Assembly (NCBI GenBank): GCA_020248985.1
Contig: JADCGL010000022.1
Coordinates: 306,680-370,679 of the forward strand
Reading direction: 5' to 3'
From: Telmatospirillum sp.
Lineage (GTDB): Bacteria; Pseudomonadota; Alphaproteobacteria; CACIAM-22H2
Length of the DNA stretch: 64,000 nt
A program made the position numbers and the translations under genes. Below the pieces are notes generated by a model. The model had not been told where the DNA came from. It made no database searches and worked only from the letters and a program-made list of their open reading frames with translations. Shown here in pieces: positions 55,733 through 64,000 of the stretch. Numbering within the stretch: position 1 is the first letter of the stretch; every line of letters starts with the position of its first letter.

Positions 55733-58700
55733 CTAAAGCGGCGGGAACGGCGACGAAACGGCGGTTCGCGGCGTGCTGCTGGGCTGCGGCATGGCACCGC
55801 CATTCACCGCCGGTGCCGACGCGCCGCCGACATTGCCGACAGCCATTGCTGGCGGCGGCGGTGCGGTTGTCGGCACAAGCGGTGGTCCGCCGGGGCCCGG
55901 CGGCGGCCCGCTCGACGTGACGATCGCGGGCGGCGGCGGCGCACCCGAGGCAGTCGGCGGCGGCGGCGCACCCGGGGCAGCGGCGGCCGGCGGCGGGGCC
56001 GGTGGGGCAACCACCACGCCAGCCGGCGAGACCGCAGGCCCGCCATCGCCGCCGTCGGCGGGGCCGCCCGAGCCACCGGCCACGGGGCCGGCGGGACCGG
56101 CAGGACCGCCGCCGAGCAGCGGGCCGGGCCCGCCGCTCAGCACGGCGACCGAATCCGCAACAACCGCGACCGCACCCGGCGGCGGCGGCGGCGGAAGAGC
56201 CGCCGCGGCCTGAATCTGCGAGATCGGCGCGGCATCGGTGAGAGCGCTCGAAACCGTCGTTCCGCCGACGCCGGCGCCCGGCGCGGGCGCGGTCGAATTT
56301 GTCGTCGGGGCCGGCGCGCTGCCGATCGTGGAGCCGTTGACGAGGAATGTGCCGGTCGTTGCCGTCACCGTGCCGCCGAGCGTGCCGTTGAGCGTGCCAG
56401 TGCTGCCCGAAAGCACGAGATTGCCGCCGACATTATTGCCCGATTCGGTCAGCGTCAGCGCATAAGCGCCGGCGAGCGTTACGGTCGCGTTGCCGGTCGT
56501 GGTGATCGAAGTGCCGTTCATCTGCGTCAGCGCGCCGCCGGTAACCGACACGTTCAGCACGCCGTTCGACGTGACGTTGCCGAACAGCGTGTTGCCCGTA
56601 TTGGCGATCGCGATCCCGCCGGCGCTGTTGTTTGCCGTGATCGCACCGGCAAACGCATTGGCGGCGTCGGTCAGCGCGATGTTGCCGGTGTCGACCGAGA
56701 GAATCGTCGTACCGCCCGTCGAGATCGCGCCGACCTGGCTGATGCCGCCGCCCGTGACGCTGAGATCGAGCTGCCCGCTCGAGGAAATGCTGCCGACCAG
56801 CATCGGCCCGCTTTGCGTCCAGGCGATGTTGTTGGCACCGCCCGACGTGGCGAGCGACACCGAGCCTGCGACCACGTTCTGGTAGCTCGACAGCGCCAGC
56901 GGCCCGCCAGTGGCCGCCGCGTTCAGATTGCCGTTCGCCGTCAAGAGGCCCGCTTGGTTGATGCTCCCGCCTGTCGCGTTCAGAATCACGTTGCCGTCCG
57001 AATTCACAATGCCGAGCGCAAGCGTGCTTGCCGTCAGCAGGATCGAGCCGCCCCCCGCGCTCGTTGCAGCGATCTGGCCGCCGAACGAATTGGTGCCGGC
57101 GGACATGTCGAGCGTGCCGTTCTGGGCGGTGAGGTTGGTTACGCCGCCCACCGACAGACCGCCCGCCGCCGTTTGCGTGAGGCCGTTGAACGCCACCCAG
57201 GTCAGCCCGCCCGGCGTGGCGATGCCGTTGACCGTGCCGATGCCGTCGGTCAGCGCATTGGAGCTCGAAATGCCGCCCGCACCTGTGTAGAGCACGATGG
57301 CGCCGGAACCGGAGCCGGCACTCACGTCGGCCGCGACGTTGGTGATGTTGTTGTAGCCGCTGCCCGCGCGATTGACCGCAAAGTCGCCGCCGCCGCGCAG
57401 CACCAGATTGGCCGCCGTGACCGTGCTGCCGGCCGCCTGCGTGACGCCGCCTGTATTGGCGTAGAGGGTGAGCGTATCGACCGACCCCACCGTCACGTCG
57501 CCGGTGAGCGCTATCGAAGCGCCGCGCAAGCCGAGATCCGTCCCGGCGAAACCGGTCAAACCGCCCGCACCGACCGCGATCGCGCCGGCATTGCCGTCGC
57601 CGATCACGAGCAGGGCGGCATCGACGAAACTCATGTCGCCCGGCAATTGCAGCGTGCCGGCCCCGCCGCCGACGCCGATCGTGGTGCTCGAATTGACGGG
57701 CCGCAAATTGACGGTGCCGCCGCTTTCGATGCTCAGAGTCGCAAGGCTCATCGACATCGTGTCGGCCGCGATTTCGATATTGCCGAGTCCAACGCCGTCG
57801 CCGATCGTCGAGAGGGTGCCGGTCGCGGCGAAGCCGAAACCGCCGCCCGTGCCAATCCCCGTCACGTTCAGCGTGCCGGTATCCGAATGCAGATCCGCGC
57901 CGCCCGCAAGATGCACACCGTCGTTGCCGGTGCCGCCCGTCCCGCCCGTGCCGTTCAATGCGACATTGAAGCCGTTTGCCGCGATCGTCGCACCCGCCCC
58001 GGTCACATAGATGCCGTGGTTGTTGGTCCCCGTCCCGCCGCCGCCGGTGCCGACGACGTTGAGCGTGCCGCCGGATGCGTTGCTTGCAAGGATTTCGCCA
58101 CCCGCGCCGACGATCACGCCGTAGCGGTTGTTGCCGCTGGCGGCACCGGCAGTTCCGGTTACGGAGACGTTGCCGGTGCCCGTGGATTGGATGGCGCCGA
58201 GGCCGGTCTGGCCCGCGACATTGACGCCCCAGCTTTCGAATCCGCCGCCGCTGCCAGTGCCGCCATTGCCTATGACCGTGAGATTGCCGTTGGCGGTCGA
58301 AATCAGGGTTGTACCCCCACCCTGCACGCTCACGCCGAAACTGCCGCCTGCACCACCCGCGCCCGCGACATCGACGGTGCCGGTCCCCGTTGCGCGGATT
58401 TCGCCGGTGGCCAGCGCCACGCCCGGATTGTTGTCGCCGCCGACGCCGGTGCTGCCGTAGCCGGTCACGGTCAAGGCGCCGTTCTGCGTCTGGGCATAGG
58501 CACCGCCCGCATAGAACTCGACGCCGGCACTGCCGCCTGCGGTCGACGTGCCGCCATGGCCCATGATGTTCATGGTACCGATGCCGGACGTGAGCACGCC
58601 CGCCCCGTTGCGGATCGTCACGCCATGGCTGGCGCTCGCATTGCCCGCGCGCCCGCGAATGTCGATAGTGCCGCCGCCGGCATCGACGGTGATGGCGCCG

Positions 58701-61700
58701 TCGATGCGAACGCCGTGGAAAGCGCCGGTCGCCGTCCCGACATTTACGTCGCCGCCCGGCGCCTGGCCGTACATCACGATGTCGCCCCCGCCAGTCGCGA
58801 CATTCGCGGTTACGGCAATGCCGCGGTCCGAAATTGCGCTGAAATTGCCGTTCGACAGCGTGACGTCGCCGGAAATCTGAATATTGCTCATAACGCCCGT
58901 CGCGGTCAAAGCGACGTGCCTGCCCGCGGCCATGCCGAACGGCGTGTTGACGGTGAGGGCGCCGACTGCCGATGCCGTCAAGTCCCCGGTCAAGGTCAGA
59001 TCGTAGAGGTCAAGATACCCAGTCGATGCGACGTTGAGATTTTGGTTTGCCGATGTGTTGCGGAAATTCAGGGTGCTGGTCGATCCTGTCGCGTTGATGG
59101 TCGTGGTGCCGCCGATCGCATTGCCGACATTCGTCAGGTTGATATTGGCCGTCGTCGTGACGGTGAGCGGGGCACTCGCCGTTGTGATCGCCGTCGCCGG
59201 CAAGTACACGTCCCCGGTCGCAGTCATCGTCAAGGCGCCGCTCGCCGTCGAAATCGTGCTTGCGGTGTTGTACCCTTCGATGCCGTAGGACGTGGCCGAA
59301 TCGCCGGACAATGTCAGCGTCGTAGCGCCCGCAGCCGAAATACTGGCGCCATTGAGGCTGAGTCCTGCACCGGAAGATGCGCCGCCCGTGCCGGCGACGC
59401 TCATTGCGCCGCCGCCCGTTCCCGTGATCGATCCGCTCGACGCTGCGTAAAGACCAAGATTGAGGGTGCCGGCGCCGGCACCGCCCGTCGCCACGATCGT
59501 AAGGCCTCCCGCACCCGCACTAACCGTGCCGCCGTCGATCGTGATGCCCGAGTTGTAGTTGCCCGTGCTCGTTCCGCCTTGGCCGTAGATTTTGATCGCG
59601 CCCGATGCCGCGACGCTCGCCCCCGCGCCGATCACCACGCCGTGCTGGGAGCCGCCGCTGAAATCGCCGCCCGCACCCGCAATATAGATGCCGCCTGCGC
59701 CGGCATTGATCGCGGCACCGACGACGCTGACGCCGGCGAAATTGCCGGCGGCCGAATTGAAAGTCGGATTTCCGGTCGGCGCGGTCGCCCAGCTCGCATT
59801 GCCGAGCAGCAGGATGTTGCCGCCGCTCGTGGAGACATTGTGGAAAACATCGATATTGTTGGTCGCGTTGAGTTCGAGCGAACCGCCGGACGATGTCAAG
59901 ACGCCGTTCGTGGCGATGCTGTTGCCGGTAACGTCCATGGCGGCCGTCGACCAGGTGCCGGCAATCTCCAGGTCGGCCGTCGTGGACACCGTAACGTTGC
60001 CGGTGCTGCCGGTCCGGCCCAGCGACAGCCTGCCGAAATCGTTCCCGCCGTTGCTCAGCGTGACAGCACCGCTGCCGGTGCCGCCCAACGCGAGAATGCC
60101 GTTGGCACCCGTGATCGCGGCGGATTGGGTGACAGCACCGCCGGTCTCGAGCGACAACGTGTACGTGCTCAAATCGACGGCGCCAGCGATCGAGATCGCT
60201 GCGGTGCCGCCAACCACCGTGAACTGGTTGGCGAGCGTGTGGGCGCCCATCGTGATGGCGCCGGATTGCGTCGCGGAGCCGACGACGATCCCGCCATAGG
60301 ACGAAGCGGCCGACAAAAGGCTGGAGGCGAACTCGAGCCCTGCACCGGCGGTTGCCGCGAAAATCGGGGTCGCATCGGTATGGGTTCGGACCGTGAAGGT
60401 ACCCGTCCCAGATTGGTGCGGAAGTACGATGGACGCCGTGCCGGCGATGGCCCCGTCGCTGCGCAGCGTCAGATTGCCGGTATAGGCCGCGTTGCCGAGC
60501 GTTACAGTATTCGAAAACAGGAAGCCGCCGCCGGTGGTCGTGCCCGGGATCGCGACCATTTGGATCGCTCCCGAGCCGGTCGAAGAGACCGTGGCCCCGT
60601 CGATCGCCATGCCGTCGCCGTTCCCGCCGCCGCGACCGACCATGTTGATCGCACCCGTCCCGCTGGTCGAAACGGTTGCACCGGTATACATCTGGATGCC
60701 GTATTGACTGCCGCCCGTGTCGCCGCCGCGACCGCCGATGGCGATATTGCCGCCCGCACCGGCCGTTACCTGAATCGCCGAGCCGATGGCCACGCCGACA
60801 AAAGTGCCGGTCGCCGCACCGTAGGTCGGCGTCGGGTTGGTGAAGGGACTGCTCCAGGGCCCGACATTACCGCCCATCATCACGATGTCGCCGCCGCCGG
60901 TGGTCACGTTTCCAAGCAGTGCGATGGCCTTCGCGGATGTGAGCGATATGGCGCCGGTCCCGGCGGTCGTCAGCGCGTAGTTGACGGTCAGATTTCCGCC
61001 GGTCGTGAACGACAGCGATCGGCCGCTCGGGGCTGTGTAGGCAGCCCCGGTCGTGATGGTGCCGGTGTGGGACGTGTCGCCGATCGCAAGCGTGCCGAAG
61101 CCGGAAATCGCGCCGAGTATGGCCGAGGTCAGCTGCAAACCGCCGCCGGTCCCGTTGAACACGAGGTTCGTCGGCGCCGTGTCGGTGCGGAAGGTGATCG
61201 TGCCGCTGCCGGCTTGGTGCGCGATCGAAAGGCCTGTCGAAGTATCGCCGAGACTGTCGGTGCGCAGCGTGACATTCCCGATCATCCCAGCATCGCCGAG
61301 TATCGGCGAAGTCGAGGAGAACAAGATTCCGTTGCCAGCCCCCGACCCGTTGTAGCCCACGAGGGTCACGTTTCCGGAACCCGCACCTGTCGTCCGCACG
61401 ATGCCCGACTGGCCGATCTCGACGCCGGCATTGTAGAACCCGTAGCCGGTCGTGGCAGTGCCGCCGCCGGTCCCGGTGATCGTAACATTGCCGGTTGCCC
61501 CGGTCACTTCCGAGCCCGACAACCCGACATAGACGCCGCGGCCCGTGCCGGTCGTCGCGGCTGTCCCGGTGATGTCGATCGCGCCCGACCCGGTCGAACG
61601 AACCTTGGCAAACAGCAGCGCAACGCCGCCATTGTTGTCGCCCGAGCCGCCGCCCGTGGAATTGCCCGTACCGACGAGCTTGATCTGGCCGTTGCCGGTG

Positions 61701-64000
61701 GAGATGTCGACCGCCGTGCCCGACGCCGCGCCATTCAAGTAAATGCCGGTGTGCGAACCGCCCGAGCCGGGATTGTCGTACGGCGACAATCCGCCATAGC
61801 CGTGAACCACGATAAATCCCGAACCGGTGGTCGAGATCGTCGAATTGGCGCCGGCCGAAACGCCGAACTGGTTGCTCCCCGCCGGTGGAGCCCCCCCCGG
61901 CGACCCATCGCCGCCCTTGCCCGCAATGGCGATATTGCCGCCGCTGGAGGTGATGTCGGCGCCGCCGGAGAGTTCGACGCCCTTGAAATCGCCCGTCGCG
62001 CTCCCGAAAACCGGCGCGTTGGCGGCATAGGACGGCGACCATGTATTGACGTTGGCCTTGATCAGAATGTCGCCGGTTGCCGTGGTCAGATTGGCGCTGA
62101 TCGCGACGTTTGTCGTCGCAACCAACGACAGCGAACCGGTACCAGTCGCGCTCTGCGCCGCCGAAACGGTGATGCTGCCGCCGCTGACGTCCACGGCACC
62201 GGTAAAGCTGTTGGCCTGGCTCAGCGTGACGTTGCCGGTACCGCCGCTAATCGTGACGGCCCCGCCGGCGGCATCCTGCGTGATGCCGCCGGCCTGCGTG
62301 AACCCGATGCCGGTCAGCGAGAACGCACCCGTGCCCAGCGTTGAGGTCTGCAAACTGGGCGAGATTGACGTGACGAGGGTCACGTCCGTCGATGTGCCCG
62401 CGCGGTTCAGCGTGATGGTGGTGAAATCGTTGCTGGCATTGGTCAGCGTTACCGTGCCGTTACCGCCGACGACGAGCAAGGGGCTGCCCAAGATGGGCGC
62501 CGTCTGCGTGACGGCGCCATCCACGTTGAACGCGAGGGTGGTGGACGACGCCGTGTTGATGTTCCCGATCGAGACGTCCCTGTTGGAAACGATCGCGACG
62601 CTGGTGCCGCTGCCCGCCGTCAGCGAGGCGCCCGCAGTGAAGCTGATGCCGACGGCGCTTGCGTTCGACGAGTTGCCGGTCAATGAAATCGAACCGCTCG
62701 CCGAAATCTGGGCGCCGTTCGCGATATTGACGGCATTGCCGACGCTCGCACCGCCGCGACCGGTGATCGAGATATTGCCCGCGGCCGAAATGCCTGCGCC
62801 GTTCAGCAAAACGCCGTCATTATTCGCGGTCAGGCCCGCGCCGTCGTCGCCGACGACCGAAACCGTGCCGCCGGAGACCAGCGAATTCGCTGGCGTGCTT
62901 TGGTAGATATCGACGGCGATCCCGTTCACGGCCGCGCCGACGAGCGCGATGGAACCCGTGCCGCTTGTCGTGGCGACGCTGCCGTCGGCGAAGGCGACGC
63001 CACGCCCGCCGGTCGTCCCGCCTTTACCCGCGATCCAGACATTGCCACCGCCGGTCGTCGTCGCACTGGTGCCGGACGCAAACGAAACGCCGTCGAAATT
63101 GCCGACTTTCGTGCCGAAAACCGGCGCCGTGCTCCCAGGCGTTGCCCAGGACGCGACATTGCCCTTGATCAGAATATTACCGCCTGCAGAGGCGATATTG
63201 GCGTTGACCTGAACGCTTCGCACGGCGTTAAGCGTGACGTTGAGCGCGTTCGTCGTGCTGATGCCGTAGTTCAGGACGATGTCTTGATCGGCGAGCAGCG
63301 TCAACGAGGAGGCGGCCCCCGAGTAGGCGATCGCCGAGGCGATTGTGATGTCGCCGTTGCCGCCGGAACCGGACGCGGTCTGGACCGTGACGGCTCCGGT
63401 CCCCAGCGCAGCATAAAGTGTCGCAAGGCTGATGACCGAAGCGCCCGCGCCCGCCGCGCCGAAGGTGTTGGCGCTGTTCGTGATGTTCGTGTCTGTCCCG
63501 CCGATCGTGATATCGTTGGGATCGAGCAGCAATTCGCCAGCGCGGCCCGAAAGCCCGCGCAGATCGACCGTGCCCCGGAAATCGAGCATGCCCTTCGACG
63601 ACACTTCGACGAAGCCGCCGTTGCGCGCGCCCGCCACGTTGATGTGGCCCGCATTGCGCGTCGTAAGATCAGACCACAGGATCACGCGCCCACCGTCGCC
63701 CGCAGCGCTGCTCGCGTCGATGACCGCCCGCGCATCCATGTAGAGATACTGCGCGTTGGCTTCCGGGCCCTTGCCCTGGTAGTTGCCGCCGACGAGCACC
63801 GTGCCGCCGCCGGCGTTGCCCGAGGCATCGATGCGCGCATCGGCCATCAGGCCGACCTTCTCGCCCAAGACCTTGACCGTACCGCCGCGCTCGCCCGAAC
63901 TGGCGCCCGAAGCGTCGAGCGTGCCATTGACCGACACGATGCCGCTGTCGCCGCCGTCGATGACGATCTCGCCATTCACGAGTTGGGCACTCTTGGCGAC
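55733..64000 (-). CDS. Giant exported filamentous-haemagglutinin-type protein (TpsA-like), copy 2, N-terminus outside window
   Basis: More than 2750 residues are visible. The frame stays open to the right edge, so the signal and most of the TPS domain lie beyond it. The first 160 visible residues nearly match copy 1. The body contains at least five modules of about 1.0-1.2 kb, each starting with a G-G-[DN]-I-[LV] strand and then F-x-G-V and G-x-G-G elements. The C-terminus repeats copy 1: A-Y-A-L-T-L-T-E-S, SQIQAAA, a Pro-rich stretch and STPRTAVSSPFP. It ends 143 bp before copy 1 on the same strand, so both could be co-transcribed. Function by family: surface adhesin or contact protein. Confidence 0.85.
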   Translation of the reverse strand, partial: VAKSAQLVNGEIVIDGGDSGIVSVNGTLDASGASSGERGGTVKVLGEKVGLMADARIDASGNAGGGTVLVGGNYQGKGPEANAQYLYMDARAVIDASSAAGDGGRVILWSDLTTRNAGHINVAGARNGGFVEVSSKGMLDFRGTVDLRGLSGRAGELLLDPNDITIGGTDTNITNSANTFGAAGAGASVISLATLYAALGTGAVTVQTASGSGGNGDITIASAIAYSGAASSLTLLADQDIVLNYGISTTNALNVTLNAVRSVQVNANIASAGGNILIKGNVASWATPGSTAPVFGTKVGNFDGVSFASGTSATTTGGGNVWIAGKGGTTGGRGVAFADGSVATTSGTGSIALVGAAVNGIAVDIYQSTPANSLVSGGTVSVVGDDGAGLTANNDGVLLNGAGISAAGNISITGRGGASVGNAVNIANGAQISASGSISLTGNSSNASAVGISFTAGASLTAGSGTSVAIVSNRDVSIGNINTASSTTLAFNVDGAVTQTAPILGSPLLVVGGNGTVTLTNASNDFTTITLNRAGTSTDVTLVTSISPSLQTSTLGTGAFSLTGIGFTQAGGITQDAAGGAVTISGGTGNVTLSQANSFTGAVDVSGGSITVSAAQSATGTGSLSLVATTNVAISANLTTATGDILIKANVNTWSPSYAANAPVFGSATGDFKGVELSGGADITSSGGNIAIAGKGGDGSPGGAPPAGSNQFGVSAGANSTISTTGSGFIVVHGYGGLSPYDNPGSGGSHTGIYLNGAASGTAVDISTGNGQIKLVGTGNSTGGGSGDNNGGVALLFAKVRSTGSGAIDITGTAATTGTGRGVYVGLSGSEVTGATGNVTITGTGGGTATTGYGFYNAGVEIGQSGIVRTTGAGSGNVTLVGYNGSGAGNGILFSSTSPILGDAGMIGNVTLRTDSLGDTSTGLSIAHQAGSGTITFRTDTAPTNLVFNGTGGGLQLTSAILGAISGFGTLAIGDTSHTGTITTGAAYTAPSGRSLSFTTGGNLTVNYALTTAGTGAISLTSAKAIALLGNVTTGGGDIVMMGGNVGPWSSPFTNPTPTYGAATGTFVGVAIGSAIQVTAGAGGNIAIGGRGGDTGGSQYGIQMYTGATVSTSGTGAINMVGRGGGNGDGMAIDGATVSSTGSGAIQMVAIPGTTTGGGFLFSNTVTLGNAAYTGNLTLRSDGAIAGTASIVLPHQSGTGTFTVRTHTDATPIFAATAGAGLEFASSLLSAASSYGGIVVGSATQSGAITMGAHTLANQFTVVGGTAAISIAGAVDLSTYTLSLETGGAVTQSAAITGANGILALGGTGSGAVTLSNGGNDFGRLSLGRTGSTGNVTVSTTADLEIAGTWSTAAMDVTGNSIATNGVLTSSGGSLELNATNNIDVFHNVSTSGGNILLLGNASWATAPTGNPTFNSAAGNFAGVSVVGAAINAGAGGIYIAGAGGDFSGGSQHGVVIGAGASVAASGAIKIYGQGGTSTGNYNSGITIDGGTVSAGAGGLTIVATGGAGAGTLNLGLYAASSGSITGTGGGAMSVAGTGGASSGAGLSLNGASISAAGATTLTLSGDSATSYGIEGYNTASTISTASGALTMTATGDVYLPATAITTASAPLTVTTTANINLTNVGNAIGGTTTINATGSTSTLNFRNTSANQNLNVASTGYLDLYDLTLTGDLTASAVGALTVNTPFGMAAGRHVALTATGVMSNIQISGDVTLSNGNFSAISDRGIAVTANVATGGGDIVMYGQAPGGDVNVGTATGAFHGVRIDGAITVDAGGGTIDIRGRAGNASASHGVTIRNGAGVLTSGIGTMNIMGHGGTSTAGGSAGVEFYAGGAYAQTQNGALTVTGYGSTGVGGDNNPGVALATGEIRATGTGTVDVAGAGGAGGSFGVSVQGGGTTLISTANGNLTVIGNGGTGSGGGFESWGVNVAGQTGLGAIQSTGTGNVSVTGTAGAASGNNRYGVIVGAGGEILASNASGGTLNVVGTGGGGTGTNNHGIYVTGAGATIAANGFNVALNGTGGTGGTGNDGVHLAGGADLHSDTGTLNVTGIGTGGGFGFAATGTLSTIGDGVGLGNIEIAADTMSMSLATLSIESGGTVNLRPVNSSTTIGVGGGAGTLQLPGDMSFVDAALLVIGDGNAGAIAVGAGGLTGFAGTDLGLRGASIALTGDVTVGSVDTLTLYANTGGVTQAAGSTVTAANLVLRGGGDFAVNRAGSGYNNITNVAADVSAGSGSGAIVLYTGAGGISSSNALTDGIGTVNGIATPGGLTWVAFNGLTQTAAGGLSVGGVTNLTAQNGTLDMSAGTNSFGGQIAATSAGGGSILLTASTLALGIVNSDGNVILNATGGSINQAGLLTANGNLNAAATGGPLALSSYQNVVAGSVSLATSGGANNIAWTQSGPMLVGSISSSGQLDLSVTGGGISQVGAISTGGTTILSVDTGNIALTDAANAFAGAITANNSAGGIAIANTGNTLFGNVTSNGVLNVSVTGGALTQMNGTSITTTGNATVTLAGAYALTLTESGNNVGGNLVLSGSTGTLNGTLGGTVTATTGTFLVNGSTIGSAPAPTTNSTAPAPGAGVGGTTVSSALTDAAPISQIQAAAALPPPPPPGAVAVVADSVAVLSGGPGPLLGGGPAGPAGPVAGGSGGPADGGDGGPAVSPAGVVVAPPAPPPAAAAPGAPPPPTASGAPPPPAIVTSSGPPPGPGGPPLVPTTAPPPPAMAVGNVGGASAPAVNGGAMPQPSSTPRTAVSSPFPPL
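58650..63190 (-). repeat. Five diverged modules of about 1.1 kb inside giant adhesin 2
   Basis: A recurring element with a G-G-[DN]-I-[LV] strand, usually a Trp and P-x-F/Y-G, then G-x-F-x-G-V and G-x-G-G lies with its strand near 63172, 62067, 60888, 59812 and 58775. The spacing is about 1105, 1179, 1076 and 1037 bp. A sixth, similar element is in adhesin 1 near 50180. The copies are similar in protein but not at the DNA level. Confidence 0.6.
63530..64000 (-). repeat. Near-identical segment shared by the two giant adhesin genes, copy 2
   Basis: Counterpart of 54282-54752 in the second adhesin. The match runs to the last base of the window. Confidence 0.85.

Noticed and set aside
55697..62344. 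Very long open frame on the top strand (about 2215 codons) opposite adhesin 2
   Set aside because: Its product is almost all Arg, Ala, Gly and Asp with no domain, and arises because the Gly/Thr/Ala-rich adhesin codons leave few stops on the other strand. Copy 1 shows similar but shorter antisense frames.

Overview
The window reads as a GC-rich alphaproteobacterial chromosome segment, most likely from the Rhodospirillales. The grounds are GC-rich codon use, a PAS_5-type protein, a stand-alone protoglobin, a split Aer-type receptor, a eukaryotic-type ornithine decarboxylase with a long leader, and several peptide-type ABC and TRAP uptake systems. The taxonomic placement is inference from gene content only.

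Layout: 1-5.0 kb is a sensory block (end of an unknown gene, PAS_5 protein, protoglobin, PAS protein overlapping a methyl-accepting chemotaxis transducer, TRIC-family channel, HD-GYP phosphodiesterase). 5.5-8.8 kb is a two-gene operon of an acyl-CoA ligase and a ThDP-dependent enzyme. 8.9-12.8 kb has tRNA-Arg(CCU), which overlaps the end of an MFS gene, then a prolyl-iminopeptidase-like hydrolase and an M48 lipoprotein protease. 12.8-15.6 kb is an accessory patch: an A/T-rich two-gene membrane module with its own promoter, then a decayed HigBA-like toxin-antitoxin remnant. 15.6-18.3 kb has a CGNR regulator divergent from a Tat-exported hydrolase, and a methyltransferase. 18.4-21.7 kb is a TRAP transporter whose membrane genes and binding protein converge on one terminator. 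21.9-26.9 kb has polyamine enzymes (ureohydrolase, ornithine decarboxylase), a DUF1194 protein, a kelch protein and a methyltransferase.

26.9-34.7 kb is an oligopeptide-type ABC operon with two binding proteins, led by a DUF1028 protein. 34.9-41.0 kb holds a CHAT-domain lipoprotein, a small exported protein and a CHASE2-adenylate cyclase, all in one direction. 41.0-47.4 kb is a second complete peptide-type ABC cassette beside an Asp/Glu/hydantoin-racemase-family protein that lacks one catalytic cysteine. 47.4-64.0 kb is filled by two tandem giant exported proteins with a filamentous-haemagglutinin type N-terminus. The second runs off the right edge.

Most interesting: (i) the A/T-rich membrane pair, one partner of which carries an OmpA/MotB-like C-terminal domain; (ii) the CHAT / exported protein / CHASE2-cyclase triad beside the giant adhesins, a possible envelope-to-cAMP signalling system; (iii) the adhesins, built from about 1.1-kb modules and sharing a near-identical 0.47-kb segment. 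No CRISPR array, insertion sequence, rRNA or replication origin was seen.
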